From contig JAIETR010000018.1 in the NCBI GenBank assembly GCA_019745075.1, positions 1 through 53,750 of the forward strand: a stretch of DNA of 53,750 nt, given 5' to 3'. The notes under the pieces were generated by a model. That model was given only the letters and a program-made list of their open reading frames with translations, made no database searches and was not told where the DNA came from. Below, piece after piece: positions 7,989 to 15,185 of this stretch. This stretch comes from Qipengyuania sp. (GTDB taxonomy: Bacteria > Pseudomonadota > Alphaproteobacteria > Sphingomonadales > Sphingomonadaceae). A program made the translations under genes and the position numbers. Positions within the stretch are counted from its first letter, which is position 1; each line of letters opens with the position of its first letter.

Positions 7989-8327
7989 ATGAAGCGCGAG
8001 CTGGAACCCTGCGTCTACATCCTCGCCTCCAAGCGCAACGGCACGCTCTACACCGGCGTGACATCGAACTTGCTTCAGCGCGTGGCCCAGCATCGCGAAG
8101 GTCTTATTGGCGCCTTTACGAAGCGGCACAGCATCAAGCGCCTGGTCTGGTTCGAGCCCCATGAGACGATGGAGAGCGCGATCATTCGCGAAAGGCGGGT
8201 CAAGAACTGGAATCGCCAGTGGCGGATCGAACTGATCGAGAAGGACAACCTCTTCTGGCGGGATTTGGCCGAGGACTACGGATTCGAAGCTTTGGAGACG
8301 ACTGGGCCCCCGCTTTCGCGGGGGTGA
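7989..8327 (+). CDS. GIY-YIG nuclease superfamily protein (small, stand-alone)
   Basis: A 112-residue protein starting MKRELEPCVYILASKRNGTL followed by YTGVT, so the GIY and YIG elements read as VYI and YTG. After these come NLLQRVAQHREG, a conserved His/Arg helix, and later AIIRERRVKNWNRQWRIELI with the catalytic-type Glu region. This is the small UPF0213-like branch; a nuclease activity is inferred from family. Its last codons (GPPLSRG) and stop are encoded by an R1 repeat, so the repeat has become part of the gene. The ATG at 7989 gives the family start; an upstream in-frame ATG at 7926 lies inside the preceding repeat region. Confidence 0.88.
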   Translation: MKRELEPCVYILASKRNGTLYTGVTSNLLQRVAQHREGLIGAFTKRHSIKRLVWFEPHETMESAIIRERRVKNWNRQWRIELIEKDNLFWRDLAEDYGFEALETTGPPLSRG

Positions 8328-8379
8328 CGAAGAGTAGTTTTTCCCTTCTTGTCATCCCCGCGAAAGCGGGGAGCCAGTA
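8301..8379. repeat. R1 palindromic repeat pair (second flank of GIY-YIG gene)
   Basis: Two inverted R1 copies, 8301-8329 and 8350-8379, with the same CCCCGC-TTTCGC/GCGAAA-GCGGGG cores as at 7891-7971. The first copy overlaps the 3' end of the GIY-YIG gene and provides its stop codon. Between the copies is a T-rich stretch (AGTTTTTCCCTTCTT), so the structure could also stop transcription after the GIY-YIG gene. Confidence 0.85.
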
Positions 8380-8424
8380 GGCTCTTTCCGAGCGACGATC
8401 GCTGTGTTAGTCGATTAAGGCACT

Positions 8425-10578
8425 ATGGGCATATTTTCGCTATCCCCACGAGGCGAACCGCACCCAGGCCGCGGCTATTTCGCGCTCGATGGCCGCGCGG
8501 GCGCGCCTGCGTGGGAGGACTGGGACGCGCGGCTCGACCGCATCGAGCGCGGGGTCGCGGTCGAGGAGAAGCGGCGGCTCAAATGGTTTCAGCGCAGCTA
8601 CTGGCGCGACAGGAGCTGGGGGTGGTGGATCGTCCGCGCCATCGCCGCGGTCCTCATGCTGTTCTTCGTGCTGCTGGCATGGCTGGCGCTTACCGCGCCG
8701 CTGTCGAAGTCGCTCCAGCCGATCGTTCCGCCCGAGATCACGCTGACGGCGGCGGACGGCACGCCGATCGCGCGCAAGGGCGCCGTGGTCGATGCCCCGG
8801 TCGAGATCCGCAAGCTCCCGCCTCACGTCAAGCAGGCCTTCCTCGCCATCGAGGACCGCCGCTTCGACGAGCATTGGGGGATCGATCCGCGCGGGCTCGC
8901 GCGCGCCGCCTGGACCGGACACGGCGGGGGCAGCACGATCACCCAGCAGCTCGCCAAGTTCACCTTCCTGACGCCCGAGCAGACGCTGACGCGCAAGGCG
9001 CGCGAGATGCTGATCGCCTTCTGGCTCGAGGCGTGGCTGACCAAGGACCAGATCCTCGAACGCTATCTCTCCAACGCCTATTTCGGCGACAACGTCTATG
9101 GCCTGCGCGCCGCCAGCCTGCATTACTTCTACCGCAAGCCAGAGAATCTGACGTTGGCGCAGGCGGCGATGCTGGCGGGGCTGGTGCAGGCGCCGAGCCG
9201 GCTCAACCCCGTCCACCATTATGCCAGCGCCGAGAAGCGCATGCGGCTGGTCCTCGGCTCGATGGCGGCGGTCGGCTACATCGACCGCGGCGACGTGAAC
9301 ATCCGCGCCCCGCGGCTCGACGTCCGCGACGAGCGCGACCTGCCCACCGGCACCTATTTCGCCGACTGGGCGCTGCCCGAGGCGCGCGCGCTGGCCCAAG
9401 GTGACGGGGGGGGCGGCTACGCCCGCCAGACCATCGCCACCACGCTCGACAGCCGCTTGCAGGAGGTCGCGCGGCAAGTGACGCGCGGCGCCCCCCTTCA
9501 GGGCGCGCAGGTGGCGCTGGTCGCGATGCGGCGGAACGGCGAGGTCGTCGCGATGATCGGCGGCACCGATTACGGCAAGACGCCGTTCAACCGCGTGACG
9601 CAGGCCAGGCGCCAGCCGGGCTCGACCTTCAAGACCTTCGTCTATCTCGCCGCGCTACGCGATGGCTGGTCGCCACAGGACCGCATCGGCAACCGCGAGA
9701 TCGCGCAAGGATCCTATCGCCCGCGCAACGCCGCGGGGCGCTATTCGGACAGCCTGACCCTGCAGGACGCCTTCGCGCAATCGAGCAATGTCGCGGCGGT
9801 GCGGCTGATGCAACAGATCGGCAGCGACAAGGCGATCGCCACCGCGCGCGAGCTCGGCGTCACCGCGCCGCTGCCCGAGGGCGATCCGAGCCTGGCGCTG
9901 GGCACCTCGACGATGACGCTGCTCGAGCTGACCAGCGCCTATGCCGGGATCGCGGCCAACGCCATGCCGGTGAAGGCCCATGCCGTCCCCCGCCCCGGGA
10001 TCGGGTTCTGGCGCAAGCTGTGGGACGGGCCCAAGCACCTTTCGGGCCGGACCCACGAGGACATGCAGTCCATGCTGCGCCGCGCGATCAACGCCGGTAC
10101 CGGGCGCGCGGCGATGCTGCCGGTCGCGAATTTCGGCAAGACGGGCACCACGCAGGACAGCCGCGACGCGCTGTTCGTGGGCTATGCCGGAGATCTGGTC
10201 GTCGGCGTGTGGGTCGGGCGCGACGACAACACGCCGCTCGGCAGGATGAGCGGGGGCACGGTGCCCGCGCGCATCTGGCGGGATTTCATGCTGCGCGCGC
10301 TCAACATCGGGCGCGCCGCCCCGCCGCCGCCCCCGCGCGATCCCGATCTTGTCGGGCAGCCCGATCTCGAGGAGGGCGACGTCACGATCGGCCCCGACGG
10401 CGCGACGATCGTGTTGCCTGGCGGCGAGGTGCGGATCGACCAGAATGGGGTGGGCATCGAAGGCCCCGATTACGAGGTGGTCCGCGAGCGGATCGAGGAA
10501 GCGCGCCAGCGCGCCGAGGAACGTTACGAACGCGCGCGCGAGCGGATCGAGGAGGAGGTGGGCGAGGGCCCGAATTAG
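8425..10578 (+). CDS. class A penicillin-binding protein (PBP1A-type)
   Basis: A 717-residue bifunctional peptidoglycan synthase. It has a cytoplasmic basic N-terminus, one membrane anchor (about 72-92, WWIVRAIAAVLMLFFVLLAW) and a GT51 glycosyltransferase domain with catalytic E143 in AIEDRRF and GGGSTITQQLAKFTF. The transpeptidase domain has S400-T-F-K403, SSN at 453-455 and KTGTTQ from K572. The final 70 residues form an acidic/arginine-rich coiled coil (EEARQRAEERYERARERIEE). It polymerises lipid II and cross-links peptides in the periplasm. It stands alone on the plus strand behind the R1 repeats and converges with two thioesterase genes, overlapping the first by 4 bases. The exact PBP1 subclass is uncertain. 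Confidence 0.92.
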   Translation: MGIFSLSPRGEPHPGRGYFALDGRAGAPAWEDWDARLDRIERGVAVEEKRRLKWFQRSYWRDRSWGWWIVRAIAAVLMLFFVLLAWLALTAPLSKSLQPIVPPEITLTAADGTPIARKGAVVDAPVEIRKLPPHVKQAFLAIEDRRFDEHWGIDPRGLARAAWTGHGGGSTITQQLAKFTFLTPEQTLTRKAREMLIAFWLEAWLTKDQILERYLSNAYFGDNVYGLRAASLHYFYRKPENLTLAQAAMLAGLVQAPSRLNPVHHYASAEKRMRLVLGSMAAVGYIDRGDVNIRAPRLDVRDERDLPTGTYFADWALPEARALAQGDGGGGYARQTIATTLDSRLQEVARQVTRGAPLQGAQVALVAMRRNGEVVAMIGGTDYGKTPFNRVTQARRQPGSTFKTFVYLAALRDGWSPQDRIGNREIAQGSYRPRNAAGRYSDSLTLQDAFAQSSNVAAVRLMQQIGSDKAIATARELGVTAPLPEGDPSLALGTSTMTLLELTSAYAGIAANAMPVKAHAVPRPGIGFWRKLWDGPKHLSGRTHEDMQSMLRRAINAGTGRAAMLPVANFGKTGTTQDSRDALFVGYAGDLVVGVWVGRDDNTPLGRMSGGTVPARIWRDFMLRALNIGRAAPPPPPRDPDLVGQPDLEEGDVTIGPDGATIVLPGGEVRIDQNGVGIEGPDYEVVRERIEEARQRAEERYERARERIEEEVGEGPN

Positions 10579-10967
10579 CCGTCGGCGGCGATCATCACGT
10601 TCATCACGGCGCTCGCGATCGGCCGGGCGGGATCGTCCTGCCATGCCTCGACCCACAGGTTCGCGGTTCGCCGTCCCAGCTTGACGATGCGGGCCATGGC
10701 GAAGGTCGGGCGCGGCTTGCCCGAGGCGAGGAACTGGACCGTGAGGTTGATCGGCTTCATCGCCGCGGGGCGCCCCGCTTCGGCGAGCGCGCCGCGCAGC
10801 AGCGCATAGCCCGCGGTTTCGAGCAGCCCGCTGATCGCGCCGCCGTGAAGCGCGCCGGGGCGGCCCTGCACGGCGTCGGAGAATTCGACCCTCAGCACCG
10901 GCACGCCGCCCTCGATTCGCTCCACCCCGATTCCGAGCGCGTTGGCATAGGGTGTCAGCTCAGCCAC
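10575..10967 (-). CDS. PaaI-type hotdog thioesterase (second of pair)
   Basis: A 130-residue hotdog-fold protein: RVEFSDAVQGRPGALHGGAI, with the HGG motif that starts the long central helix, then ISGLLETAGYALLRGAL and a beta strand PINLTVQFLASG. It most likely hydrolyses an acyl-CoA or acyl-carrier thioester. Its start lies inside the end of the upstream thioesterase gene (8-base overlap), so the two are coupled and may form a heteromer; both keep the fold but differ in sequence. Its stop overlaps the stop region of the convergent PBP gene. Confidence 0.85.
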   Translation of the reverse strand: MAELTPYANALGIGVERIEGGVPVLRVEFSDAVQGRPGALHGGAISGLLETAGYALLRGALAEAGRPAAMKPINLTVQFLASGKPRPTFAMARIVKLGRRTANLWVEAWQDDPARPIASAVMNVMIAADG

Positions 10968-11439
10968 CGATCGCGCTCCGCGGATCGGCGGCGATGGTCA
11001 TGAATACCCCCTGCATCCGCGCCACCGGATCCTCCGGATCGCCCTCGTGCGCGATGCCGTGGACAAAGGCCGCCGAGCGGGTGGTGCGATAGCAGGTCGC
11101 GCGTCCGAAAACGCTGCCGCGCGGCGCGGCGGCGCGGGTGTAATCGACGCGCAGGTCGAGCGTGGCGATGGGCTGGAAGCGCGCCATCCGGGTCCAAATC
11201 GCGAGCCCGCTGGCCATGTCCATCAAACTCACGATCGGGCCCGAGGCGAGCACCTCGCGCGTCGCCTCGCCCACCAGATCGGCGCGCCACGGCAGCTCGA
11301 GCTCGACCCAGTCCGCGCCATGGTCGCGGTATTGCAGCCCCAGCCAGCCGTTGTGCGAATGCGCGGTCAGGAACGGCGCGGCGCGGACCGGGTCGAAGGC
11401 GAATTCGGCGGCCGACGGGCCAGGAGGGTGCGAGGGCAT
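10960..11439 (-). CDS. PaaI-type hotdog thioesterase (first of pair)
   Basis: A 159-residue hotdog protein from ATG 11439 (MPSHPPGPSAAEFAFD). The core includes LGLQYRDHGADWVELELPW, LASGPIVSLMDMASGLAIWT and PIATLDLRVDYTRAAAP. The helix-initiating position has ASGPIVSLMDMA in place of the HGG of the second gene, a common variant in paired thioesterases. Thus one subunit may hold most of the catalytic residues. An in-frame start at 11520 would add 27 residues without family support. It is divergent from the 51-residue peptide gene, with a perfect 16-base palindrome between them. Confidence 0.82.
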   Translation of the reverse strand: MPSHPPGPSAAEFAFDPVRAAPFLTAHSHNGWLGLQYRDHGADWVELELPWRADLVGEATREVLASGPIVSLMDMASGLAIWTRMARFQPIATLDLRVDYTRAAAPRGSVFGRATCYRTTRSAAFVHGIAHEGDPEDPVARMQGVFMTIAADPRSAIGG

Positions 11440-11486
11440 CGGGCGGGCTGTGGCTGGGGCCCCGCGCGATGACAATGTTTTAATTT

Positions 11487-11502
11487 CAGCTTCGCGAAGC
11501 TG
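11487..11502. promoter_or_regulatory. perfect 16-bp palindrome in divergent intergenic region
   Basis: CAGCTTCGCGAAGCTG reads the same on both strands. It lies between the thioesterase pair (start 11439, minus) and the small peptide gene (start 11569, plus), preceded by an AT-rich stretch (AATGTTTTAATTT) that could hold promoter boxes. It has no T-run, so an operator for a dimeric regulator fits better than a terminator. No regulator gene lies beside it. Confidence 0.4.
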
Positions 11503-11568
11503 TCCGGCACCAATCGGCACGGGCGGGCAGGCACTCCGTCAAGCCGCCCGCGCAAGGGGAACAACGCC

Positions 11569-11724
11569 ATGAACCTGCCCAAGATCGACCTCGACAGCCT
11601 GCCTGGCCTGGACACCGTCCAGGGCCTGTTCGGCAGCCTGTCCGATCTCGCCAGCGCCTCTGTGGACGACCGCATCGTGGTGCTGATGGTCTACATCTAC
11701 GAGCTCATCCCCGCGAGCAACTGA
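11569..11724 (+). CDS. 51-residue peptide, first gene of an unrecognised three-gene operon
   Basis: The frame begins MNLPKIDLDSLPGLDTVQGL and ends IVVLMVYIYELIPASN. A strong ribosome-binding site, AAGGGGA, lies 8 bases before the ATG. The N-terminal half is acidic with LP and GLFGS turns, and the C-terminal half is hydrophobic (VVLMVYIYELI) and has no Cys. It has no signal peptide or usual transmembrane anchor form, although residues 36-47 are strongly hydrophobic. The stop is 17 bases before the next gene on the same strand. The layout of a short peptide followed by two conserved-looking enzymes resembles a ribosomally made, modified peptide precursor, or a small regulatory subunit. I do not recognise the family. 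Confidence 0.7.
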   Translation: MNLPKIDLDSLPGLDTVQGLFGSLSDLASASVDDRIVVLMVYIYELIPASN

Positions 11725-11741
11725 GGGGGGCGCGCGCGACG

Positions 11742-12719
11742 GTGCGGATCGATCCCGCCATCGACCGGTTGCGGCGCGATCCCGCGCCGCAGCTGGACGC
11801 ACAGGCCGCGCTCGAAGCGGTACGCGATGGCTGGCGGAGGAGCGGGCGGGTCGCGGCACTTCTCGAGGAGCTGGGCGGCTACGGGTCGGGAGCGGCCATC
11901 GCGGACTGCCCGCTGCTCGATAGCGCCCTGTCCGATCTCGCGCTTGCGCAGGGCTTCGTCGATGCGCTCGTTTCGCCGATGGTGAGGCAATTGATCGGGC
12001 GGCCGCTGGGCCATGTGCCGTTCCGACATCAATATGCGCGAGGGCTGGGAGTGCTGCAGCTCGCCGAGGCGAATGGGGCCGCGCTGTCGCTGCTGTGCTA
12101 CGAGGCGAGCGGTGGGGGTCGGGAGGGCCGGGCCGAGACCGTCTGCTTCGCCGGCGGCGAGCGCCGCGAGCTGTGCCTGGCCGGCGCGGCGGACGCGCGC
12201 TTCTTCGAGATCCTGCGCGCCGAGCCGCAACGTGCCGAGCTGGACTGGGAAACCCGCCGCATCGTCCGCGGCGACGCGCTGGCGTTCCTCGGCCCGCGCC
12301 ATGCCAGGATCGTCGATAGCCCGCTGCGTCGGATGGTCATGCTCCGTCTCTCGCGCGGCGACCGGGCGCCGGCTCCCACGCGCGAGTATCGTATCGCCGA
12401 CGGGATGCTGGTCCACCGCGCCAGCGGGGACCGCGCCGAAAGCCGCGACGAGATGGCGGCGGCGGTGCTGGGGGCGATGCGGCGCGCCGACGCCGCGCCG
12501 GTGCTCGCCGGGATCGCGGGCGCGGCGGGCAGCGACCACTTCCGCTGGCAGGCGCTCTGCCAGGCCCTGGCGCTCGACACCGCGACCGGCTTCGAGACCC
12601 TCGCCGCGATCGCGGGCGATACCGCCGATGCGCTGGCGGCGCCGGCGGGCGCGCTGCGCGCCAGCCTGATCGAACGCCACGCCTCGCTCGCGCGATGGAG
12701 CCGGCCATGCCGCGCGTGA
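11742..12719 (+). CDS. unrecognised protein, possible cupin-like domain plus helical C-terminus
   Basis: A 325-residue protein from a GTG 17 bases after the peptide gene; GAGGGGGG at 11723-11730 is its probable ribosome-binding site. I do not recognise it. Residues about 85-205 look beta-rich and contain GHVPFRHQYARGLGVLQLAE, two short beta segments with LCYE and VCFAGG, and GDALAFLGPRHARIVDSPLR. The spacing of His91, His96 and His187 would suit a cupin-like metal site, but this is inference. Residues about 235-315 are helical (DEMAAAVLGAMRRADAAPVL and later repeats of similar length), like HEAT-type helices. There is no signal peptide, so it is cytoplasmic. It overlaps the next gene by 13 bases, implying coupled translation. 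Confidence 0.75.
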   Translation: MRIDPAIDRLRRDPAPQLDAQAALEAVRDGWRRSGRVAALLEELGGYGSGAAIADCPLLDSALSDLALAQGFVDALVSPMVRQLIGRPLGHVPFRHQYARGLGVLQLAEANGAALSLLCYEASGGGREGRAETVCFAGGERRELCLAGAADARFFEILRAEPQRAELDWETRRIVRGDALAFLGPRHARIVDSPLRRMVMLRLSRGDRAPAPTREYRIADGMLVHRASGDRAESRDEMAAAVLGAMRRADAAPVLAGIAGAAGSDHFRWQALCQALALDTATGFETLAAIAGDTADALAAPAGALRASLIERHASLARWSRPCRA

Positions 12720-13603
12720 TCGACTGCCGGGACGAGGGCGAACTGGACCTTGCCGGCTGCCTCGATGCGCTTGGGGATCGCGGCTTCGATCCCGGCGACG
12801 AAGGGAGCCTTCTCGCCGCCGCTTCCGCCCTGCGCCGCCTCGCCAACGACCGCGCTTTCCTCGGCGACATGCTGATCGAGCAGCTCAAGAACCGTCACCG
12901 CGAGATCGGCGAGAGCTCGGCCTACGGCGCCCAGTCGATCGTGCTCTCGCGCCCGCGTGGCGGCTGTTTCCTGCGCGCGAACATCTGGCCGTCCGAGCGC
13001 GACAGCTGCTTCAAATCGAGCGGCGCCAGGACCTTCGTCTACGGCGTGCCGCACGACCACAATTTCAGCTTCCTGACCGTCGGCTATCTGGGCCCGGGCT
13101 ATCGGAGCGACTACTACGAATACGACTACGACACCGCCGCCGGCTACACCGGAGAGACGCCCGGCCTGCGGTTCGTCGAGCGCGGCGCGCTGAGCGAAGG
13201 CAAGCTCATGCTCTACCGCGCGCACCGCGACATCCATTCGCAGCTTCCCGCCGAGAGCCTCTCGGTCAGCCTCAACATCCTGCGCATCCACCCGGCCGAG
13301 GGCTGGTTCGACCAATACGGCTTCGAGCTCGAGAGCGGCGCGATCACGGGCGTGCTCAATCCGACCGCGACCGAGACCTTTCTGCGCTGCGCGGTAGGGC
13401 TGGGCGGGGCGGAAGCGCTCGACCTCGCGGAGCACTTCGGCCGCCACCACCCGAGCGACCGGATGCGGCTCGCCAGCTACGAGGCGCGTGCCCTGCTGCT
13501 GGGCGAAAGCGACGCCGATGCGCTCTGGCGGGAAGCCGAGGCTAGCGGCAGCCCGATGGTGGCGAAGGAAGCTACGGCGAGACGCGGTCGCCTTGCCGCT
13601 TGA
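12707..13603 (+). CDS. unrecognised protein with candidate HxH metal site, partner of preceding gene
   Basis: A 298-residue protein. The ATG at 12707 is chosen because GGAG lies 6 bases before it; an ATG at 12695 adds four residues. I do not recognise the family. The centre is rich in Tyr, Asp and His: VYGVPHDHNFSFLTVGYLGP (His116, His118), then SDYYEYDYDTAAGYTGE, and KLMLYRAHRDIHSQLPAESL (His173, His177). The H-x-H plus distant His pattern on predicted beta strands recalls cupin-type non-haem iron sites, for example cysteine dioxygenase, but no motif proves it. The C-terminal third is helical, like that of the preceding protein. The two genes overlap and probably act together on the 51-residue peptide or on a common small-molecule substrate. 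Confidence 0.75.
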   Translation: MPRVIDCRDEGELDLAGCLDALGDRGFDPGDEGSLLAAASALRRLANDRAFLGDMLIEQLKNRHREIGESSAYGAQSIVLSRPRGGCFLRANIWPSERDSCFKSSGARTFVYGVPHDHNFSFLTVGYLGPGYRSDYYEYDYDTAAGYTGETPGLRFVERGALSEGKLMLYRAHRDIHSQLPAESLSVSLNILRIHPAEGWFDQYGFELESGAITGVLNPTATETFLRCAVGLGGAEALDLAEHFGRHHPSDRMRLASYEARALLLGESDADALWREAEASGSPMVAKEATARRGRLAA

Positions 13604-13616
13604 GCGGTGGTTGCGC

Positions 13617-15125
13617 TCAGCGCGCCATCGCGAGCTGGAACATCATCTCGACGAATCCCATCGTGGCATCGGTGATCCCGGCGACCTTGGGATTGGTGGA
13701 ATCGATCACGAAATACTCGTCGGGTGCGTGGGCGCCCGCGCCGTGACCGATACCGAAATGGCCGGCGGGAATCGCAACTGGCGGGGCGGTGAAGACGGCG
13801 CCGGGCCACGACCCCGCCATGCGCGGGCTGAGGTTCGCCGTCACGCCCAGTTTGCGGTAGGTCGCGAGCTCGGCCTGGATCAGGCGGCTGTTCTCGGAGG
13901 TTTCGGTCGGATCGTATCCGCCCGAGACGTTCATCTCGACGTCGGCGAAGCCCTGTTTGTCCAGATGCGCGCGCAACTTGCGCTCCGCCTCGGCGCGTGT
14001 CTGGTTGGGCACCAGCCGCAGATCGAGCTTGGCGACGGCACGGCCGGGCAGGATCGTCTTGCCGCCCGGCCCGGTGTAGCCCGCGACCAGCCCTTCGATA
14101 TTGACGGTCGGCTCCTGCGCCAGCCGCGCCAGCGCCTCGTTGTATGGCAAGTCATCGATCCAGTGGGTGAGCGAGAGAGCCTTCATCTCCTCCGCTTCGT
14201 TCGCCGCCGCCGCGGCATTGGCGATCAGTTGCTTCTCGCGCGCGGTGAGCTTGCGGACGTTTTCGAACCAGCCTTCGATCGCCGGGGTGTTCCCGTCGGG
14301 CGTGACCAGGGTGTTGAGCGCGTGGACAAGCCGCCAGACGGGCGAATCCACCATCCCCTTGAGGCTGGAATGGATGTCCTTCTTCGGTCCGCGGCCCCAT
14401 TTCTCGCCGCTGGCGACCAGCTCCAGTTCGATCACGCCCTTGGAGCCGAGCGCTACCTCCACTTCGCCATTGGTGCCCTGCCACCCGGCGGGAATGAAGA
14501 TGCCCTCGGTCCTGCGAAGCGCGGCGAGGACATCGGGCTTTTCGACGATCTGGCGGAAATGCGGGCTGCCGATTTCTTCCTCGCCCTCGGCCACGAGCAC
14601 GAGATTGACGGGCGGCTTCACGCCCGCCGCGCGCATCGCGTGAAGCGCGGCCAGGAAGGTCGCCTCGGGCCCTTTCTGGTTGACGGCGCCGCGGCCCATC
14701 ACCGCGCGGCCCCAGCCCGGCTTGTCGACGAAGCGCGCCTCCAAGGGCGGCGAACTCCATTCCTCGGGATCGTATTGCTTGACGTCGTACATGAAATAGA
14801 TGCCGAGCGTTCTCTTGGCACCGTTGTCCATGACCCCGAAGACGCCCGGGACACCATCGGTCGGCACTTGCCGCACACCCGTGAAACCCGCCCCCTTCGC
14901 CAGCTCCTCCATATAGGCCGCGCCTTCCGGCACATTGCGGTTTTCGGCGGCGATGGTGGGGAGGGCAATCCAGTCCTGTAGCCGCTTCACGTCCGCCGCC
15001 TTGTTGGCGAGCGCGGCAGCGCGGATCGCCGCGCGAGCGTCCGGTGCCGCGAAACCGGGGCGGGCAAGCATGGCGCCTGCTCCAGTGAGGAACGAGCTGG
15101 CAACGAAAACACGGCGATTCAGCAT
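13617..15125 (-). CDS. exported M20-family peptidase-like protein with altered metal site
   Basis: A 502-residue protein with an N-terminal export signal (MLNRRVFVASSFLTGAGAML, Tat-like RR). The M20 peptidase fold is clear: LGIYFMYDVKQYDPEEW, GRAVMGRGAVNQKGPE, LVLVAEGEEEIGSPHF, KKDIHSSLKGM and near the end GHGAGAHAPDEYFVIDS. In active M20 enzymes the first motif is GHYDVQP and the second ADDKG. Here the ligand His is Met112 and the bridging Asp is Asn149, while the Glu-Glu pair, the dimer-interface His252 and the last ligand His remain. It may bind metal differently or have lost peptidase action. It is a single-gene unit convergent with the unrecognised operon. Confidence 0.85.
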   Translation of the reverse strand: MLNRRVFVASSFLTGAGAMLARPGFAAPDARAAIRAAALANKAADVKRLQDWIALPTIAAENRNVPEGAAYMEELAKGAGFTGVRQVPTDGVPGVFGVMDNGAKRTLGIYFMYDVKQYDPEEWSSPPLEARFVDKPGWGRAVMGRGAVNQKGPEATFLAALHAMRAAGVKPPVNLVLVAEGEEEIGSPHFRQIVEKPDVLAALRRTEGIFIPAGWQGTNGEVEVALGSKGVIELELVASGEKWGRGPKKDIHSSLKGMVDSPVWRLVHALNTLVTPDGNTPAIEGWFENVRKLTAREKQLIANAAAAANEAEEMKALSLTHWIDDLPYNEALARLAQEPTVNIEGLVAGYTGPGGKTILPGRAVAKLDLRLVPNQTRAEAERKLRAHLDKQGFADVEMNVSGGYDPTETSENSRLIQAELATYRKLGVTANLSPRMAGSWPGAVFTAPPVAIPAGHFGIGHGAGAHAPDEYFVIDSTNPKVAGITDATMGFVEMMFQLAMAR

Positions 15126-15185
15126 GATGGTCTCCCCTTTGTCGAGAGCGAGACTAGCTAGGCTCGCGGCGCGCGCAAGCGCGGA

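Noticed and set aside
7891..8379. CRISPR array
   Set aside because: Only two inverted pairs with unequal spacing, and the units are palindromes; no direct repeat-spacer series anywhere in the window.
11569..13603. Lasso-peptide or lanthipeptide cluster
   Set aside because: No Cys in the peptide, no transglutaminase-like B protein, no asparagine-synthetase-like C protein and no LanM/LanB-type domain in the partners.
12707..13603. Transposase
   Set aside because: No DDE, HUH or serine-recombinase motif and no terminal repeats; the gene is coupled in an operon.
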